Shown here piece after piece: positions 35,614-44,456 of a stretch of 64,000 nucleotides of DNA. The stretch is from assembly GCF_039541795.1 (NCBI RefSeq), contig NZ_BAABGX010000001.1, positions 434,001 through 498,000 of the forward strand, in the 5' to 3' direction. Numbering within the stretch: the first letter of the stretch is position 1; each line of letters begins with the position of its first letter. Both the position numbers and the translations under genes were made by a program. Under the pieces are notes generated by a model. The model did not search any database and had not been told where the DNA came from. It worked only from the letters and a program-made list of their open reading frames with translations. The DNA comes from Nibribacter koreensis. Lineage in GTDB: Bacteria; Bacteroidota; Bacteroidia; Cytophagales; Hymenobacteraceae.

Positions 35614-35859
35614 ACCAATGCTTTCTGCATCCTAACGCCGGTATATGAAAGGCCGTGTATACATGTAGGAACAATCCGCCAAGTCACCTTTAGGCGTTCC
35701 TTGGGACGAAAAAGCCGTGCTTAAGTTAGAATATCAGTAAGAGTAGGAGGTAGTTCAGTTGCTTTAAGCGCTGAAAGTTGCTGCCGTCAAAAGTGCAATG
35801 CCTTAGAGGTTAGCGCGGCCTGCTCAGGTTTATGGTAATCCTTCTTACTCGCTTAAGGT

Positions 35860-35898
35860 CGTTTTTGACCTGATTCCTGGAAAAAAGCCCAAAAACGG
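35860..35898. repeat. Intergenic palindrome, copy 12
   Basis: CGTTTTTGACCTGATTCCTG and GAAAAAAGCCCAAAAACGG, partly decayed; 247 bases from copy 11. Confidence 0.8.
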
Positions 35899-35956
35899 TT
35901 TGGTGGAACGGGTGTCTACACATACTGCTTCCTAACGTCCTTAACTTACCACAAAC

Positions 35957-35990
35957 GAAAAGAGCCCGACCATGTGGCCGGGCTCTTCTT
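35957..35990 (-). terminator. Terminator of yidC
   Basis: AGAGCCCG.CCA pairs with TGG.CGGGCTCT across a 2-base loop, 18 bases beyond the yidC stop on the reverse strand. Confidence 0.75.
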
Positions 35991-36007
35991 ATCTCAATAA
36001 AGCAAGA

Positions 36008-37831
36008 TTACTTGGTCTTCTTGCGCTGGGCTTCTTTTTCAGCGGCCGCTTTCATAGCATCCTGAATCTTCTTCTGGAAACCACCCTTCGGTTCTTTGCC
36101 TTTGTTCTTGGCTTGGTATTCCTCCAGGTTCTGACGGATTTTGGCGTCATCTACAAACTTTCTAATCAAGGCCTGCTGCCCGAAGGTCACAATGTTTGAC
36201 ACAAAGTAGTAGAAGCTCAAACCGGCCGGGAAGCTGTTCAACACAAACATGAAGATGATGGGCATCAGGTACGAGTAGAACTTCATGGGGCCCTGGATGG
36301 AGCTTACCTGGTTGTTAGACCACGTGTACAAGATGGTAGAGGCGGTCATCAACAAGGTGAACATACTCACGTGGCTGCCATAGAATGGTATGGTGAACGG
36401 CAACTTGGCAAACACGTCATAGGTGCTCAAGTCATGTGCCCATAAGAACGGCTCCTGACGCAACTCAATGGAGTTTGGAAAGAAGTTGTACATGGCAAAC
36501 AAGATAGGAATCTGCAAGAGCATAGGAATACAACCGCTCATGGGGTTCACACCCATCTTGGAATAGAGCGACATGGTTTCTGCCTGCGTCTTCTGCATGT
36601 CACCTTCATACTTCTCTTTGATGGCGTCTACCTCAGGCTTTAACACCTTCATCTTAGCCATGGAGATGTAAGACTTATAGGTAAGCGGGCTCAAGATCAA
36701 TTTGATGTATAACACCAACAAGATGATGATGATACCATAGTTACCGAAGAAATCCTCTAAGAAGTCAAAGGCCGGTAAGATGAGGAGCTTGTTCACATAC
36801 TTGAAGATACCCCAGCCCAGCTCAATGTTCTCGTCAAAGCCCTCAGTAGTGTTCTCCAGGATGTCATGATCATTGGGCCCGAAGTAATAGGTAAAATGCG
36901 CTTTGTTGGACAAGGCGTCTTGCACCGGAATGCCCAGAGTAGAGCGCAAGGTTTTAATGCCAACCGTATCAGTATCCGGCAGCACCTCCACGCGCATCTC
37001 GGCGCTTTCAAAGGCATTCTGCGCAATGATGGCAGCCGTGAAGAAGTTCTGCTTGTTGGCTACCCATTTCACAGGCTCCTCCAGTTTGACAGTCTCATTC
37101 TCAGTGGCGCTGGCCGAAATATTGTCAAAGTCGCCCTCTGCGGTATAGAAGTTAACGGTAGAGTGGGCGCGGTTTTGCTTCACGTCCTTCTCCAGGCGCT
37201 TCAGGTTGTCGGTCCAAGTGAGCATGATGGGCTTTTGGGCCACCATCTGCTCCATGCCTCTAAAGTTTAGCTGGTAACCAACCTCATAGGACTGGTCCAC
37301 CAAGGTGTAGACCTGCTCAATGGTTTGGCCGGGGGCCACTTGCGCCGAGAATGTAATCACCTTGGCTGGCAATTTGTTGACCGTGGTGTTTTTAACGGCA
37401 GACGGCTGGAAGAACAAGTCGTTCAGCCTTACGGTGCGGCCAGAATTGGTCTGGAACGCAAATACCTGCTCACTGCTTCCTTTGTCAAAAAGCAAAAGCG
37501 CCTTCTGGTTCCAGGTCTTGTAGTTCTTAAGTTCTACCTGCTCGACGGCGCCGCCCTGGCTGCCCAGCGTAAGCTTAAGCACTTGGTTCTCTAGGGTGAT
37601 GGTTTGGTTTTGACCGGTGGCCAGGGCGCTAAACTCACCTAACTGGGCCACGCGCTGCGCTGCCACTAAAGAATCGTTTACTTGCGTAGCAGGCGCAGTT
37701 GAGGCTGCCACCTGTGTTTCTGTCTTTTTGGGAGCAGGGGTGGCCGGCGTGGGCTCCTGCATGAAGAACATGCTATAGACTAGCATGATTACGGCAATCA
37801 GGCCCAAGCCTATTGCGGAATTCCTATCCAT
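36008..37831 (-). CDS. yidC: Membrane protein insertase YidC
   Basis: YidC inserts and folds inner-membrane proteins. In 607 residues: an N-terminal membrane anchor (MDRNSAIGLGLIAVIMLVYS), a periplasmic beta-sandwich domain (about 60-340), and the conserved insertase core (FFGNYGIIIILLVLYIKLIL, PLTYKSYISMAKMKVLKPEV, MGVNPMSGCIPMLLQIPILF, FPAGLSFYYFVSNIVTFGQQ), ending in a lysine-rich tail that can bind the ribosome. An upstream extension to 37966 overlaps pyrG and is not credible; ATG 37831 is used. It lies 17 bases downstream of pyrG. Confidence 0.97.
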   Translation of the reverse strand: MDRNSAIGLGLIAVIMLVYSMFFMQEPTPATPAPKKTETQVAASTAPATQVNDSLVAAQRVAQLGEFSALATGQNQTITLENQVLKLTLGSQGGAVEQVELKNYKTWNQKALLLFDKGSSEQVFAFQTNSGRTVRLNDLFFQPSAVKNTTVNKLPAKVITFSAQVAPGQTIEQVYTLVDQSYEVGYQLNFRGMEQMVAQKPIMLTWTDNLKRLEKDVKQNRAHSTVNFYTAEGDFDNISASATENETVKLEEPVKWVANKQNFFTAAIIAQNAFESAEMRVEVLPDTDTVGIKTLRSTLGIPVQDALSNKAHFTYYFGPNDHDILENTTEGFDENIELGWGIFKYVNKLLILPAFDFLEDFFGNYGIIIILLVLYIKLILSPLTYKSYISMAKMKVLKPEVDAIKEKYEGDMQKTQAETMSLYSKMGVNPMSGCIPMLLQIPILFAMYNFFPNSIELRQEPFLWAHDLSTYDVFAKLPFTIPFYGSHVSMFTLLMTASTILYTWSNNQVSSIQGPMKFYSYLMPIIFMFVLNSFPAGLSFYYFVSNIVTFGQQALIRKFVDDAKIRQNLEEYQAKNKGKEPKGGFQKKIQDAMKAAAEKEAQRKKTK

Positions 37832-37848
37832 AAATAATGTTAAAAGGG

Positions 37849-39471
37849 TTACTTGTTTTTGTTTTTGGTGTAGGTGATGGCGGCCTTGATAAAGCGCACA
37901 AACAAAGGATGTGGGGTAAGTACCGTGCTTTTCAGTTCTGGATGGTACTGCGCGCCCACAAACCAAGGATGGTTCTGTAATTCAATGACTTCCACTAATC
38001 CTGTGTCTGGGTTAATGCCTGAAGCCACCATGCCGGCGGCTTCAAACGCGGCAAGATACTCATTATTGAACTCATAACGATGACGGTGGCGCTCCTGAAT
38101 GTGTGAGCGGCCGTAAGCCTGGTGCGCTTTAGAGCCTTTCTTAAGGTCACAGGCATAAGAACCCAGGCGCATGGTACCGCCTTTTTGAGTAATGCTTTTC
38201 TGCTCTTCCATCATGTCAATGATAGGATGCGGCGTGGCCGGGTCCATCTCAGCGGAGTTGGCGCCTTGCAGACTGAGCACGTTGCGGGCAAACTCTACAG
38301 AGGCACACTGCATGCCCAGGCAAATCCCGAAGAACGGAATGTTGTTCTCGCGCACGTACCGGATGGCCTCAATCTTACCCTCAAAGCCACGCTCGCCAAA
38401 GCCAGGGGCTACCAATACGCCGTCCACGCCGTGCAAATGATGGTCTACGTTTTCAAAAGAGATAAACTCAGACTGGATGGTTTTCAAATGCACCTTACAC
38501 TCATTGAAGGCGCCCGCGTGGATGAACGACTCAATGATAGACTTGTAAGCATCTGGCAGCTCCACGTATTTTCCCACCAAAGCAATAGTCACTTCCTCGG
38601 TTGGGTTTTTTAAGCGACCCAGGAATTCCTTCCAGGAGTCCAGGTTAGGCTCATGGCCGCCAGAGAGACGTAGTTTTTTCATGACGCGCTCATCCAACTT
38701 CTCCTTCTTCATGTGCAGGGGCACATCATAGATGGTTTCGGCGTCCAAGGACTCAATCACTGAGTTGGTGGCCACGTTGCAGAAAAGGGCAATTTTCTTG
38801 CGCATCTCTGCTGGGATAGGGTATTCTGAGCGGCACACCAAGATGTCTGGCTGTACGCCGGCCTCCGAAAGGGCCTTCACCGAGTGCTGGGTAGGCTTGG
38901 TCTTCAGCTCACCGGCCGCTTTTAAGTAAGGCAGTAAGGTCAGGTGGATGACTACAGAGTCATTGGGGTTGAGGTCCCAGCGCAATTGGCGCACGGCTTC
39001 AATAAAGGGCAGGGACTCAATGTCCCCCACGCAACCACCAATCTCAGTAATGACTACGTCAAACTCACCAGACTGGCCCAGCATGAGCATGCGGCGCTTG
39101 ATCTCGTCGGTGATATGAGGAACTACCTGCACGGTCTTGCCTAAATAAGCACCTTGGCGCTCTTGGGTAATGACGTGGTTATAGATGCGGCCAGTGGTGA
39201 CGTTGTTGGCTTGCGAAGTAGGCGTGTCTAAGAAGCGTTCGTAGTGGCCCAGATCCAGGTCAGTCTCGGCGCCGTCTTCAGTGACAAAGCATTCGCCGTG
39301 CTCATAAGGGTTGAGCGTACCGGGGTCAATGTTGATGTAGGGGTCAAATTTTTGGATTGTTACCCTAAAGCCTCTGGCCTGTAAGAGCTTAGCCAGTGAA
39401 GCAGAGATGATGCCTTTTCCAAGAGAGGAGGTGACACCCCCGGTAACAAAAACGTATTTCGCTGAAGCCAT
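37849..39471 (-). CDS. pyrG: CTP synthase PyrG
   Basis: PyrG aminates UTP to CTP with ATP and glutamine. The N-terminal synthetase domain starts MASAKYVFVTGGVTSSLGKG with its P-loop; EIGGCVGDIESLPFIEA and QVVPHITDEIKRRM follow. The C-terminal glutaminase has the catalytic Cys in FGICLGMQCASVEFARN and the HPEL dyad in VGAQYHPELKSTVLTPHPLF. 540 residues. ATG 39471 gives the standard N-terminus. Co-oriented with yidC downstream. Confidence 0.98.
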   Translation of the reverse strand: MASAKYVFVTGGVTSSLGKGIISASLAKLLQARGFRVTIQKFDPYINIDPGTLNPYEHGECFVTEDGAETDLDLGHYERFLDTPTSQANNVTTGRIYNHVITQERQGAYLGKTVQVVPHITDEIKRRMLMLGQSGEFDVVITEIGGCVGDIESLPFIEAVRQLRWDLNPNDSVVIHLTLLPYLKAAGELKTKPTQHSVKALSEAGVQPDILVCRSEYPIPAEMRKKIALFCNVATNSVIESLDAETIYDVPLHMKKEKLDERVMKKLRLSGGHEPNLDSWKEFLGRLKNPTEEVTIALVGKYVELPDAYKSIIESFIHAGAFNECKVHLKTIQSEFISFENVDHHLHGVDGVLVAPGFGERGFEGKIEAIRYVRENNIPFFGICLGMQCASVEFARNVLSLQGANSAEMDPATPHPIIDMMEEQKSITQKGGTMRLGSYACDLKKGSKAHQAYGRSHIQERHRHRYEFNNEYLAAFEAAGMVASGINPDTGLVEVIELQNHPWFVGAQYHPELKSTVLTPHPLFVRFIKAAITYTKNKNK

Positions 39472-39495
39472 AAGTAGTGGTTGTCTTATGGACTG

Positions 39496-39503
39496 CAAAG
39501 TTA
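39496..39503 (-). promoter_or_regulatory. Probable -7 box of pyrG
   Basis: TAACTTTG on the reverse strand, an exact TAnnTTTG match 24 bases ahead of the pyrG ATG. The upstream TTG box is not evident. Confidence 0.5.
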
Positions 39504-39578
39504 CTTGAAAATCTTAGACCGGCCTGATAAATATTGAGATTGCCCGTAGAAATACGGACCGAGTGGGTAAGGAGGCCC

Positions 39579-39616
39579 CATTTTTGGTCTGTTTTCTGGA
39601 AAACAGACCAAAAACG
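39579..39616. repeat. Intergenic palindrome, copy 13
   Basis: A near-perfect hairpin with a paired change: GGTCTGTTTTC on the left matches GAAAACAGACC on the right where the common form has GGCC. It lies 2 bases beyond the stop of the neighbouring reverse-strand gene. Confidence 0.92.
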
Positions 39617-39618
39617 AA

Positions 39619-41103
39619 TCAATGGGCGAGTTCTATCCAAATAATGGAGTTGCCGGTCTGGTGCTCATTCTGTTCCCATAGTCTGTTGCCCGGGTCCAGG
39701 ATCCATTTGCCGTCCACCACAAACTTGTACCGGTTTTTGCCCGCAGGCAGTCTTACAGGTAATTGCCAGGCATTGCCCACCTTGCGCATGGGCCGTGAGC
39801 TAGGGTTCCAGTCATTGAAGTCGCCGGCCACAAACACTTCCCTGGCATTGGCGTGCCCTTGTAATGTGAACGTGTGGTTGGGCTGTAAGATTAAATAAGA
39901 ATTCCCGTCACGTGAATTGCCTGGTGCAGGATTGGCCGGGTCCATCATCCACTTGCCGTCTACAATAAACTTGTACTCATGGGCGCCAGGTCCTAAGGTG
40001 TAGGGCAGTTCCCAGCCCGTAGCCGTTTTCTGCATAAACAATTCCTGCTCTCGCCAATCATTGAACGTACCGGCCAAGACCACTCTCTGGGCTTCTTGAA
40101 AACCGGCTAGCTTGAAAACATAGGGTATTCCCAGTCTCACTACTGAGTTAAAGTCGCCGTGCTCATTGGGGAGTCGTTCTGGGTTGGCCGCGTCAAGGTA
40201 CCATTTACCATCAATGATGAATTTGTAAAGATGAGTGCCTTGGTTCAGGTACACGGGGAACTGCCAGCCGGTGGCGGTCTTCGTCATCAGCAAATCACGC
40301 TCTCGCCAATTATTGAAGCTTCCTGCCAGGTACACCCTCTTCGCGCTTGGGTGGCCGCTTATCTTGAAGACATGGTTGGGGGCAAAGAAGACCGAGTTGG
40401 TGTTGCCCTGCCCGTCATCCTCTCTGGCCAGGTTGTCAGGGTCCAAGCCCCAATTGCCGTCTGTGATGAACTTGTACCAATGCTTGCCAGGCAGTAGTTT
40501 AACCTGGGTCACCCAGCCGCTGTCCGTTTTCTGCATTGGCAGGGAGGTAGGCGACCAGTTGTTGAAGGTGCCCGCCAGAAACGCTTTTTTTACCTGATGG
40601 CTATTGCGTAGGTAAAAGGTAACCACCGAGTCACGCACCATAAAGGGTGCCTTGTTTTTAAAACGATTGTACCCAAACTGCACATTGGCATTGATGGCCT
40701 CAAAGGTTGAATGTGCCTCTGCCTGCCGGCCTGTCATGCGCATTCTATCTGCCGGGTTATTAATGCTCCCGAAGCCCGCCAATCCCTTGCTGATCAAGAA
40801 TACCTGCTTAGTGGCGTCTCTTTCCACTTGCCATCCCTGGGCTTTTAGTGAATCATCCTGTTGAGAAATAAATAAGCGCTTAAGGGCTACATCTGAAAGG
40901 TTGTACTGCACCATGAAACTATCCAAAGTAGCCAGGGGCAGGTTTTGGCTTAGCTCCATCAGCATTTTACCATCCCGCACAGAATACTTCTTCACGTGGG
41001 TCTGGGCATGGGCGCCTTGTGGGACTAAAAGGAATCCCAACAGCAGACACGTACCCCAGCGCACCAGTCTCAATAGCAAGGCATGGGTGAGTGTCATTTC
41101 CAT
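39619..41103 (-). CDS. Exported protein with four CBM48/AMPK-type glycogen-binding repeats
   Basis: A 494-residue protein with a signal peptide (GTCLLLGFLLVPQGAHAQ). After about 150 residues of unassigned sequence it has four tandem domains of about 80-85 residues, each with a V.LAGTFNNW core (VKKAFLAGTFNNWSPTSLPM, AKRVYLAGSFNNWRERDLLM, AQRVVLAGTFNDWREQELFM, AREVFVAGDFNDWNPSSRPM) and a later HWYKFI.DG.W.LDP strand. This is the CBM48/AMPK glycogen-binding fold. There is no catalytic domain. Its start overlaps the end of the upstream aspartyl-protease gene by 10 bases. The role of a four-repeat exported glucan-binding protein is unknown. Confidence 0.85.
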   Translation of the reverse strand: MEMTLTHALLLRLVRWGTCLLLGFLLVPQGAHAQTHVKKYSVRDGKMLMELSQNLPLATLDSFMVQYNLSDVALKRLFISQQDDSLKAQGWQVERDATKQVFLISKGLAGFGSINNPADRMRMTGRQAEAHSTFEAINANVQFGYNRFKNKAPFMVRDSVVTFYLRNSHQVKKAFLAGTFNNWSPTSLPMQKTDSGWVTQVKLLPGKHWYKFITDGNWGLDPDNLAREDDGQGNTNSVFFAPNHVFKISGHPSAKRVYLAGSFNNWRERDLLMTKTATGWQFPVYLNQGTHLYKFIIDGKWYLDAANPERLPNEHGDFNSVVRLGIPYVFKLAGFQEAQRVVLAGTFNDWREQELFMQKTATGWELPYTLGPGAHEYKFIVDGKWMMDPANPAPGNSRDGNSYLILQPNHTFTLQGHANAREVFVAGDFNDWNPSSRPMRKVGNAWQLPVRLPAGKNRYKFVVDGKWILDPGNRLWEQNEHQTGNSIIWIELAH

Positions 41104-42089
41104 ATGTACATCTTTCTTGTCACAAAATTAAAGCCTATTTTATTCTTGTTGAAGGACAGGAAGTCAAATCCCAGCACGCCTTGAATACAGCCATTGTAAG
41201 AAAAGCAGGTGTTCCCCAAATTAGTAATCAGGACGGGCATGGCCCCGATAGCCGTACCACCAAGGGTCAGCTTGTTGGCACTGCCAGAGAGCGCCTCTAT
41301 CTTTCTGGTGCCCGTTCCATTCACCAAAACACGACCGGTGATGATAACGTTCTCAAAGACCTTGTTGGGCAGGCGGCTGTCCAATAGATTGGTCTCTGCG
41401 CCGCAGTCAATGATAAAGTCCAGGTTCTTTCCATCCATCTCCAGCCGGGCCACAATGCGATTGTCATTTAAGCTGATGGGCACGGTCTGATAAGCGCTGG
41501 TGTCTGCCAGCAAACTGCTTTTATAGGTCTGGGCCTGCTTTTTGGCAATCTGGTGCACGTACAACAGACTGTTCTCATAGTCTATGATCACCTCGCACTG
41601 CCTAAACAGCTCCATTCCCAGCAATCCCAGAATCTTGATGCCCTTGGTGTTTTCAATGTGACCCAGGTCAATTAAATCAGCCTTGGGGCGCACAAATTTC
41701 ATTTCGCCAAAAACGAAACTTTTGACAATGGTTTTGATGACGGGCGCAGACACACCGGCCACACTGGTTCTTTCAGCGCCTTTGACGGGTATCTTGGGGT
41801 AGTCCCGAAAGTAGATGATGTTCAAAACCAGGTGCTGGGCACCAGTGTCTAGGATGAAATTGCCTGCCGTAGTGTCAGCCTTGCCTTGCAGGATGATGAG
41901 GTTGCCAGCCCTGGTGAACGGAATGACGCTGGTCACAGAATCAATCCCAGACACCCAAGACGACAGCGTCTTGAAGGATAGGTTGCCTAACGTTATGGCG
42001 CCCTCACCGCCACTCACCGGCATAGCATTAGTGCTACCACCCAAGAGGCAGAGCCACCAAACCATCACCAAACTTTTAAGGAGTTTCAC
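41094..42089 (-). CDS. Retropepsin-like aspartyl protease, exported
   Basis: A 331-residue exported protein (signal peptide LKSLVMVWWLCLLGGSTNA). Two aspartyl-protease active-site segments are visible, GNFILDTGAQHLVLNIIYF and LDFIIDCGAETNLLDSRL, each followed by a hydrophobic-hydrophobic-Gly segment (ILGLLGMELF, IQGVLGFDFLSF). Two D(T/C)GA motifs in one chain suggest a fused dimer of retropepsin halves. The substrate is unknown. Co-transcribed with the CBM48-repeat gene. Confidence 0.82.
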   Translation of the reverse strand: MKLLKSLVMVWWLCLLGGSTNAMPVSGGEGAITLGNLSFKTLSSWVSGIDSVTSVIPFTRAGNLIILQGKADTTAGNFILDTGAQHLVLNIIYFRDYPKIPVKGAERTSVAGVSAPVIKTIVKSFVFGEMKFVRPKADLIDLGHIENTKGIKILGLLGMELFRQCEVIIDYENSLLYVHQIAKKQAQTYKSSLLADTSAYQTVPISLNDNRIVARLEMDGKNLDFIIDCGAETNLLDSRLPNKVFENVIITGRVLVNGTGTRKIEALSGSANKLTLGGTAIGAMPVLITNLGNTCFSYNGCIQGVLGFDFLSFNKNKIGFNFVTRKMYIWK

Positions 42090-42187
42090 TAAGGGTAGAG
42101 CAGTATTTGAAAATCTTTGCGCTAAGAAACAAGAATTTCAGGACTTCCCTAAATGTAAGAAGACAAGGAAAAGTAGTAGGGGCAATC

Positions 42188-42226
42188 CCGTTTTTGGCCT
42201 GGTTTGAGTAAAATAGCCTAAAAACG
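42188..42226. repeat. Intergenic palindrome, copy 14
   Basis: CCGTTTTTGGCCTGGTTTG and AAAATAGCCTAAAAACG, with several mismatches; between two same-strand genes. Confidence 0.82.
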
Positions 42227-42254
42227 AGTTAGGAAAGTAATAGAAACAAAGCAG

Positions 42255-43220
42255 TTAAATGAGTACAGACAGAGAAACGACGTCTCCCACGCTAAAATCA
42301 GTCTCTGCTACTTTCACGGTCACCAGGCTATGTGGTGTTTGAACCTGCACGTCAAAGTAACTACCATAGAACAGTATCTCAACAATTTTTCCTGTAACAC
42401 CAGCCAGTTTGGATGACCTAAGCGATATTTTTTCTGGCCGAATGGGATGAGTCTTTTTTTCAGGAGAATCTGTGTCCTGGGCATATAGCTGCTGTAATTC
42501 CTGGGTGGTGAAAACATTGTACTCGCCAAACAAACCCGCTACATATTCATCTGTTGGGGTTTGGTAGATTTCTACTGGAGCCCCCTCTTGTACCAGATGT
42601 CCATCCTTTAAAACCAAAATCTGATCAGCCCAGGAAAGCGTGTCCAAAGGGTCATGCGACACCAAAATGCAGGTAATTTCCAACTCTTCGCTGATGTTCT
42701 GGATGACGGTTTTGAGCGTGTTTTTGTGAATCTTGTCCAGGTTAGAGTAGGGCTCATCCAGCAACAATAGACCGGGTGAGGAGGTAAGCAGTCTGGCTAA
42801 GGCAATGCGCTGGCGCTCACCACCCGAGAGCTCATCTGTACGGCGGGCAAGTAAATGCTCAATCTGGCAGATTTCAAACAGCTTGCGGGCCTCTTGTTCA
42901 CCAATTACGTTGGCGTACCTCAACACTTGCTCCACCCTCAGAAAAGCAGGCAGTTCATACTGCTGAGAGAGGTACGCGATGCCCTCATGACCGGCCACCA
43001 GTTTCTCATGCGGACCCAGCACGCGGTCTCCCTCAAAATGCACCATGCCCGTATCCGGTTGGATGAGCCCAGCAATGATTTTTAGCAGCGTGCTTTTTCC
43101 GGCGCCCGTCTCTCCGGCAATGGCTATCTTCTGTTTGGGCTGTTGGGTAAAGCTAATATCCCGCAACACCGTGCCCCGCGCATCTACTTTGCCTATGCCG
43201 GTTACTTTTAAAAAGGTCAT
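42255..43220 (-). CDS. ABC transporter ATP-binding protein
   Basis: A 321-residue ABC ATPase. Walker A is IAGETGAGKSTLLKIIAGLI, the signature is DELSGGERQRIALARLLTS, Walker B is LLLLDEPYSNLD, and the switch His is in CILVSHDPLDTLSW. The C-terminal 80 residues (THPIRPEKISLRSSKLAGVT ... SLVTVKVAETDFSVGDVVSL) look like a TOBE domain, as in PotA/FbpC/ModC-type importers. No permease or binding protein is nearby, so its partner is encoded elsewhere. Confidence 0.88.
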   Translation of the reverse strand: MTFLKVTGIGKVDARGTVLRDISFTQQPKQKIAIAGETGAGKSTLLKIIAGLIQPDTGMVHFEGDRVLGPHEKLVAGHEGIAYLSQQYELPAFLRVEQVLRYANVIGEQEARKLFEICQIEHLLARRTDELSGGERQRIALARLLTSSPGLLLLDEPYSNLDKIHKNTLKTVIQNISEELEITCILVSHDPLDTLSWADQILVLKDGHLVQEGAPVEIYQTPTDEYVAGLFGEYNVFTTQELQQLYAQDTDSPEKKTHPIRPEKISLRSSKLAGVTGKIVEILFYGSYFDVQVQTPHSLVTVKVAETDFSVGDVVSLSVLI

Positions 43221-43272
43221 GTAGTTAAATGAGATATTGATTTAGACCCAGTCAAAGCAGGGGCTAGGGTTT

Positions 43273-44331
43273 TTATTTGGTTACAGCCAGGTTGCTTTTC
43301 TGATTTGATTTCTTTTGTAAGGCTTCCAGCTTTTTAATCCTTGCTTTTGTGCTGGCTATGTACTTTTTGCTCTTGGCTAGGTGTTTCTTCTTCTTAGATT
43401 TTCTTAAATGGCTTAAGGAGGATGCGTAATAAGAATGAGCCAAGACAGTTCCGCTTAATTTAGCTTCTATGAAAGTGTAAGAGTTTGATAGGTTTAGGAA
43501 GTAGGTACCGTGGTTTAAATAGCCTAAGCCCATAGCTAAATGGTTTCTGTCGTTAAACCGAAAGGCATCTGTCGCCATTTTATAATTTCTATGGGCGTCA
43601 CTCAGTTTAGAATCAGCTGAAATGCTGTCATTAAAAGATTGACAAAAGGTGTCTTTTTTAAGAAGGACTTTAATTTCTTCTTCTGGTTTTTTGAATTCTT
43701 TTAGAGAAATAGGGCAGGAGAGTAGTTGCCAGTAAGGCACTGCCGGTAAGTGGTCCAAAATAAACTCTTTGGGGTCTGTGAGGAAGTAGTTGTACCCAAT
43801 GGTGGTTCCTTTTTGCCGCTTTTCTTTTCTTTCCCAAGTGGCATCTAGGGGGTACCAGACACTATCAATTTTAACAGCATTCCAGCCATGGTCAGACCAG
43901 GTAAAGCTTTTCCGTCTCTTAACCTTTTCATTATATTCTCTGGAATAGCCAATTACAATTTCACATTCTAAGCCTGCAATGTCGCACATGGCCTTAAAGA
44001 GAGCACTATAGCCTGAACAAATGGCCTTTCTAGTCCTTAGGATGTGTTTGATGGAAGGGCTTGGAATGTTTTTGCGTTTGGCCAGGGCATGGTCATAGCT
44101 AAGGTTCTTAACAATCCAGGCGTAAATGCTTCTGGCCTTTTCATGATCAGAAGCATAGGGCTTTACCAGATAATTAGTCAGGCTTATGATGGACTTTCGG
44201 TGACTGTCTGGCGTAGCTGCGGCATATTCATCAATATCATAATAGATGATTCTGTCTATGGATTGCGCTTTGCTCTCATGCGCAAAACACCATGCCAGCA
44301 AGAAAAGGAATAAGCCGAAAGCTAGTTTCAA
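43273..44331 (-). CDS. Exported transglutaminase-like protein
   Basis: A 352-residue exported protein (signal peptide MKLAFGLFLFLLAWCFAHES). The transglutaminase-like core shows the Cys-His-Asp triad: RKAICSGYSALFKAMCDIAG (Cys), SFTWSDHGWNAVKIDSVWYP (His) and YPLDATWE (Asp). The C-terminal tail is Lys/Ser-rich and basic. Members act as transglutaminases or cysteine peptidases; substrate unknown. Codon and base use look A+T-richer than in the neighbours. Confidence 0.82.
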   Translation of the reverse strand: MKLAFGLFLFLLAWCFAHESKAQSIDRIIYYDIDEYAAATPDSHRKSIISLTNYLVKPYASDHEKARSIYAWIVKNLSYDHALAKRKNIPSPSIKHILRTRKAICSGYSALFKAMCDIAGLECEIVIGYSREYNEKVKRRKSFTWSDHGWNAVKIDSVWYPLDATWERKEKRQKGTTIGYNYFLTDPKEFILDHLPAVPYWQLLSCPISLKEFKKPEEEIKVLLKKDTFCQSFNDSISADSKLSDAHRNYKMATDAFRFNDRNHLAMGLGYLNHGTYFLNLSNSYTFIEAKLSGTVLAHSYYASSLSHLRKSKKKKHLAKSKKYIASTKARIKKLEALQKKSNQKSNLAVTK

Positions 44332-44394
44332 AGGAAGTTCAATGGAGGATTGTTATAGAAATGTACTGCCAAATTATGACATCTGCTACCTGAA

Positions 44395-44443
44395 ACTTCC
44401 GTTTTTGGCCTGTTTGCCAGAAAACAGGCCAAAAACGGAAGGT
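44395..44443. repeat. Intergenic palindrome, copy 15, extended arms
   Basis: Core 44399-44438 pairs perfectly apart from the centre; the arms extend outward with ACTT / AGGT pairing loosely. It lies 13 bases beyond the threonine aldolase stop on the reverse strand. Confidence 0.9.
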
Positions 44444-44456
44444 GGTATGTAAAAAC

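Larger units (their letters stand above)
35201..36007. other. 800-base gene-free region between the par operon and yidC
   Basis: I see no supportable gene here. It contains the promoter above, two palindrome copies (35576-35613 and 35860-35898) and the yidC terminator. The remaining 400 or so bases show no hairpin or recognised RNA; a small RNA cannot be excluded. Confidence 0.6.
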
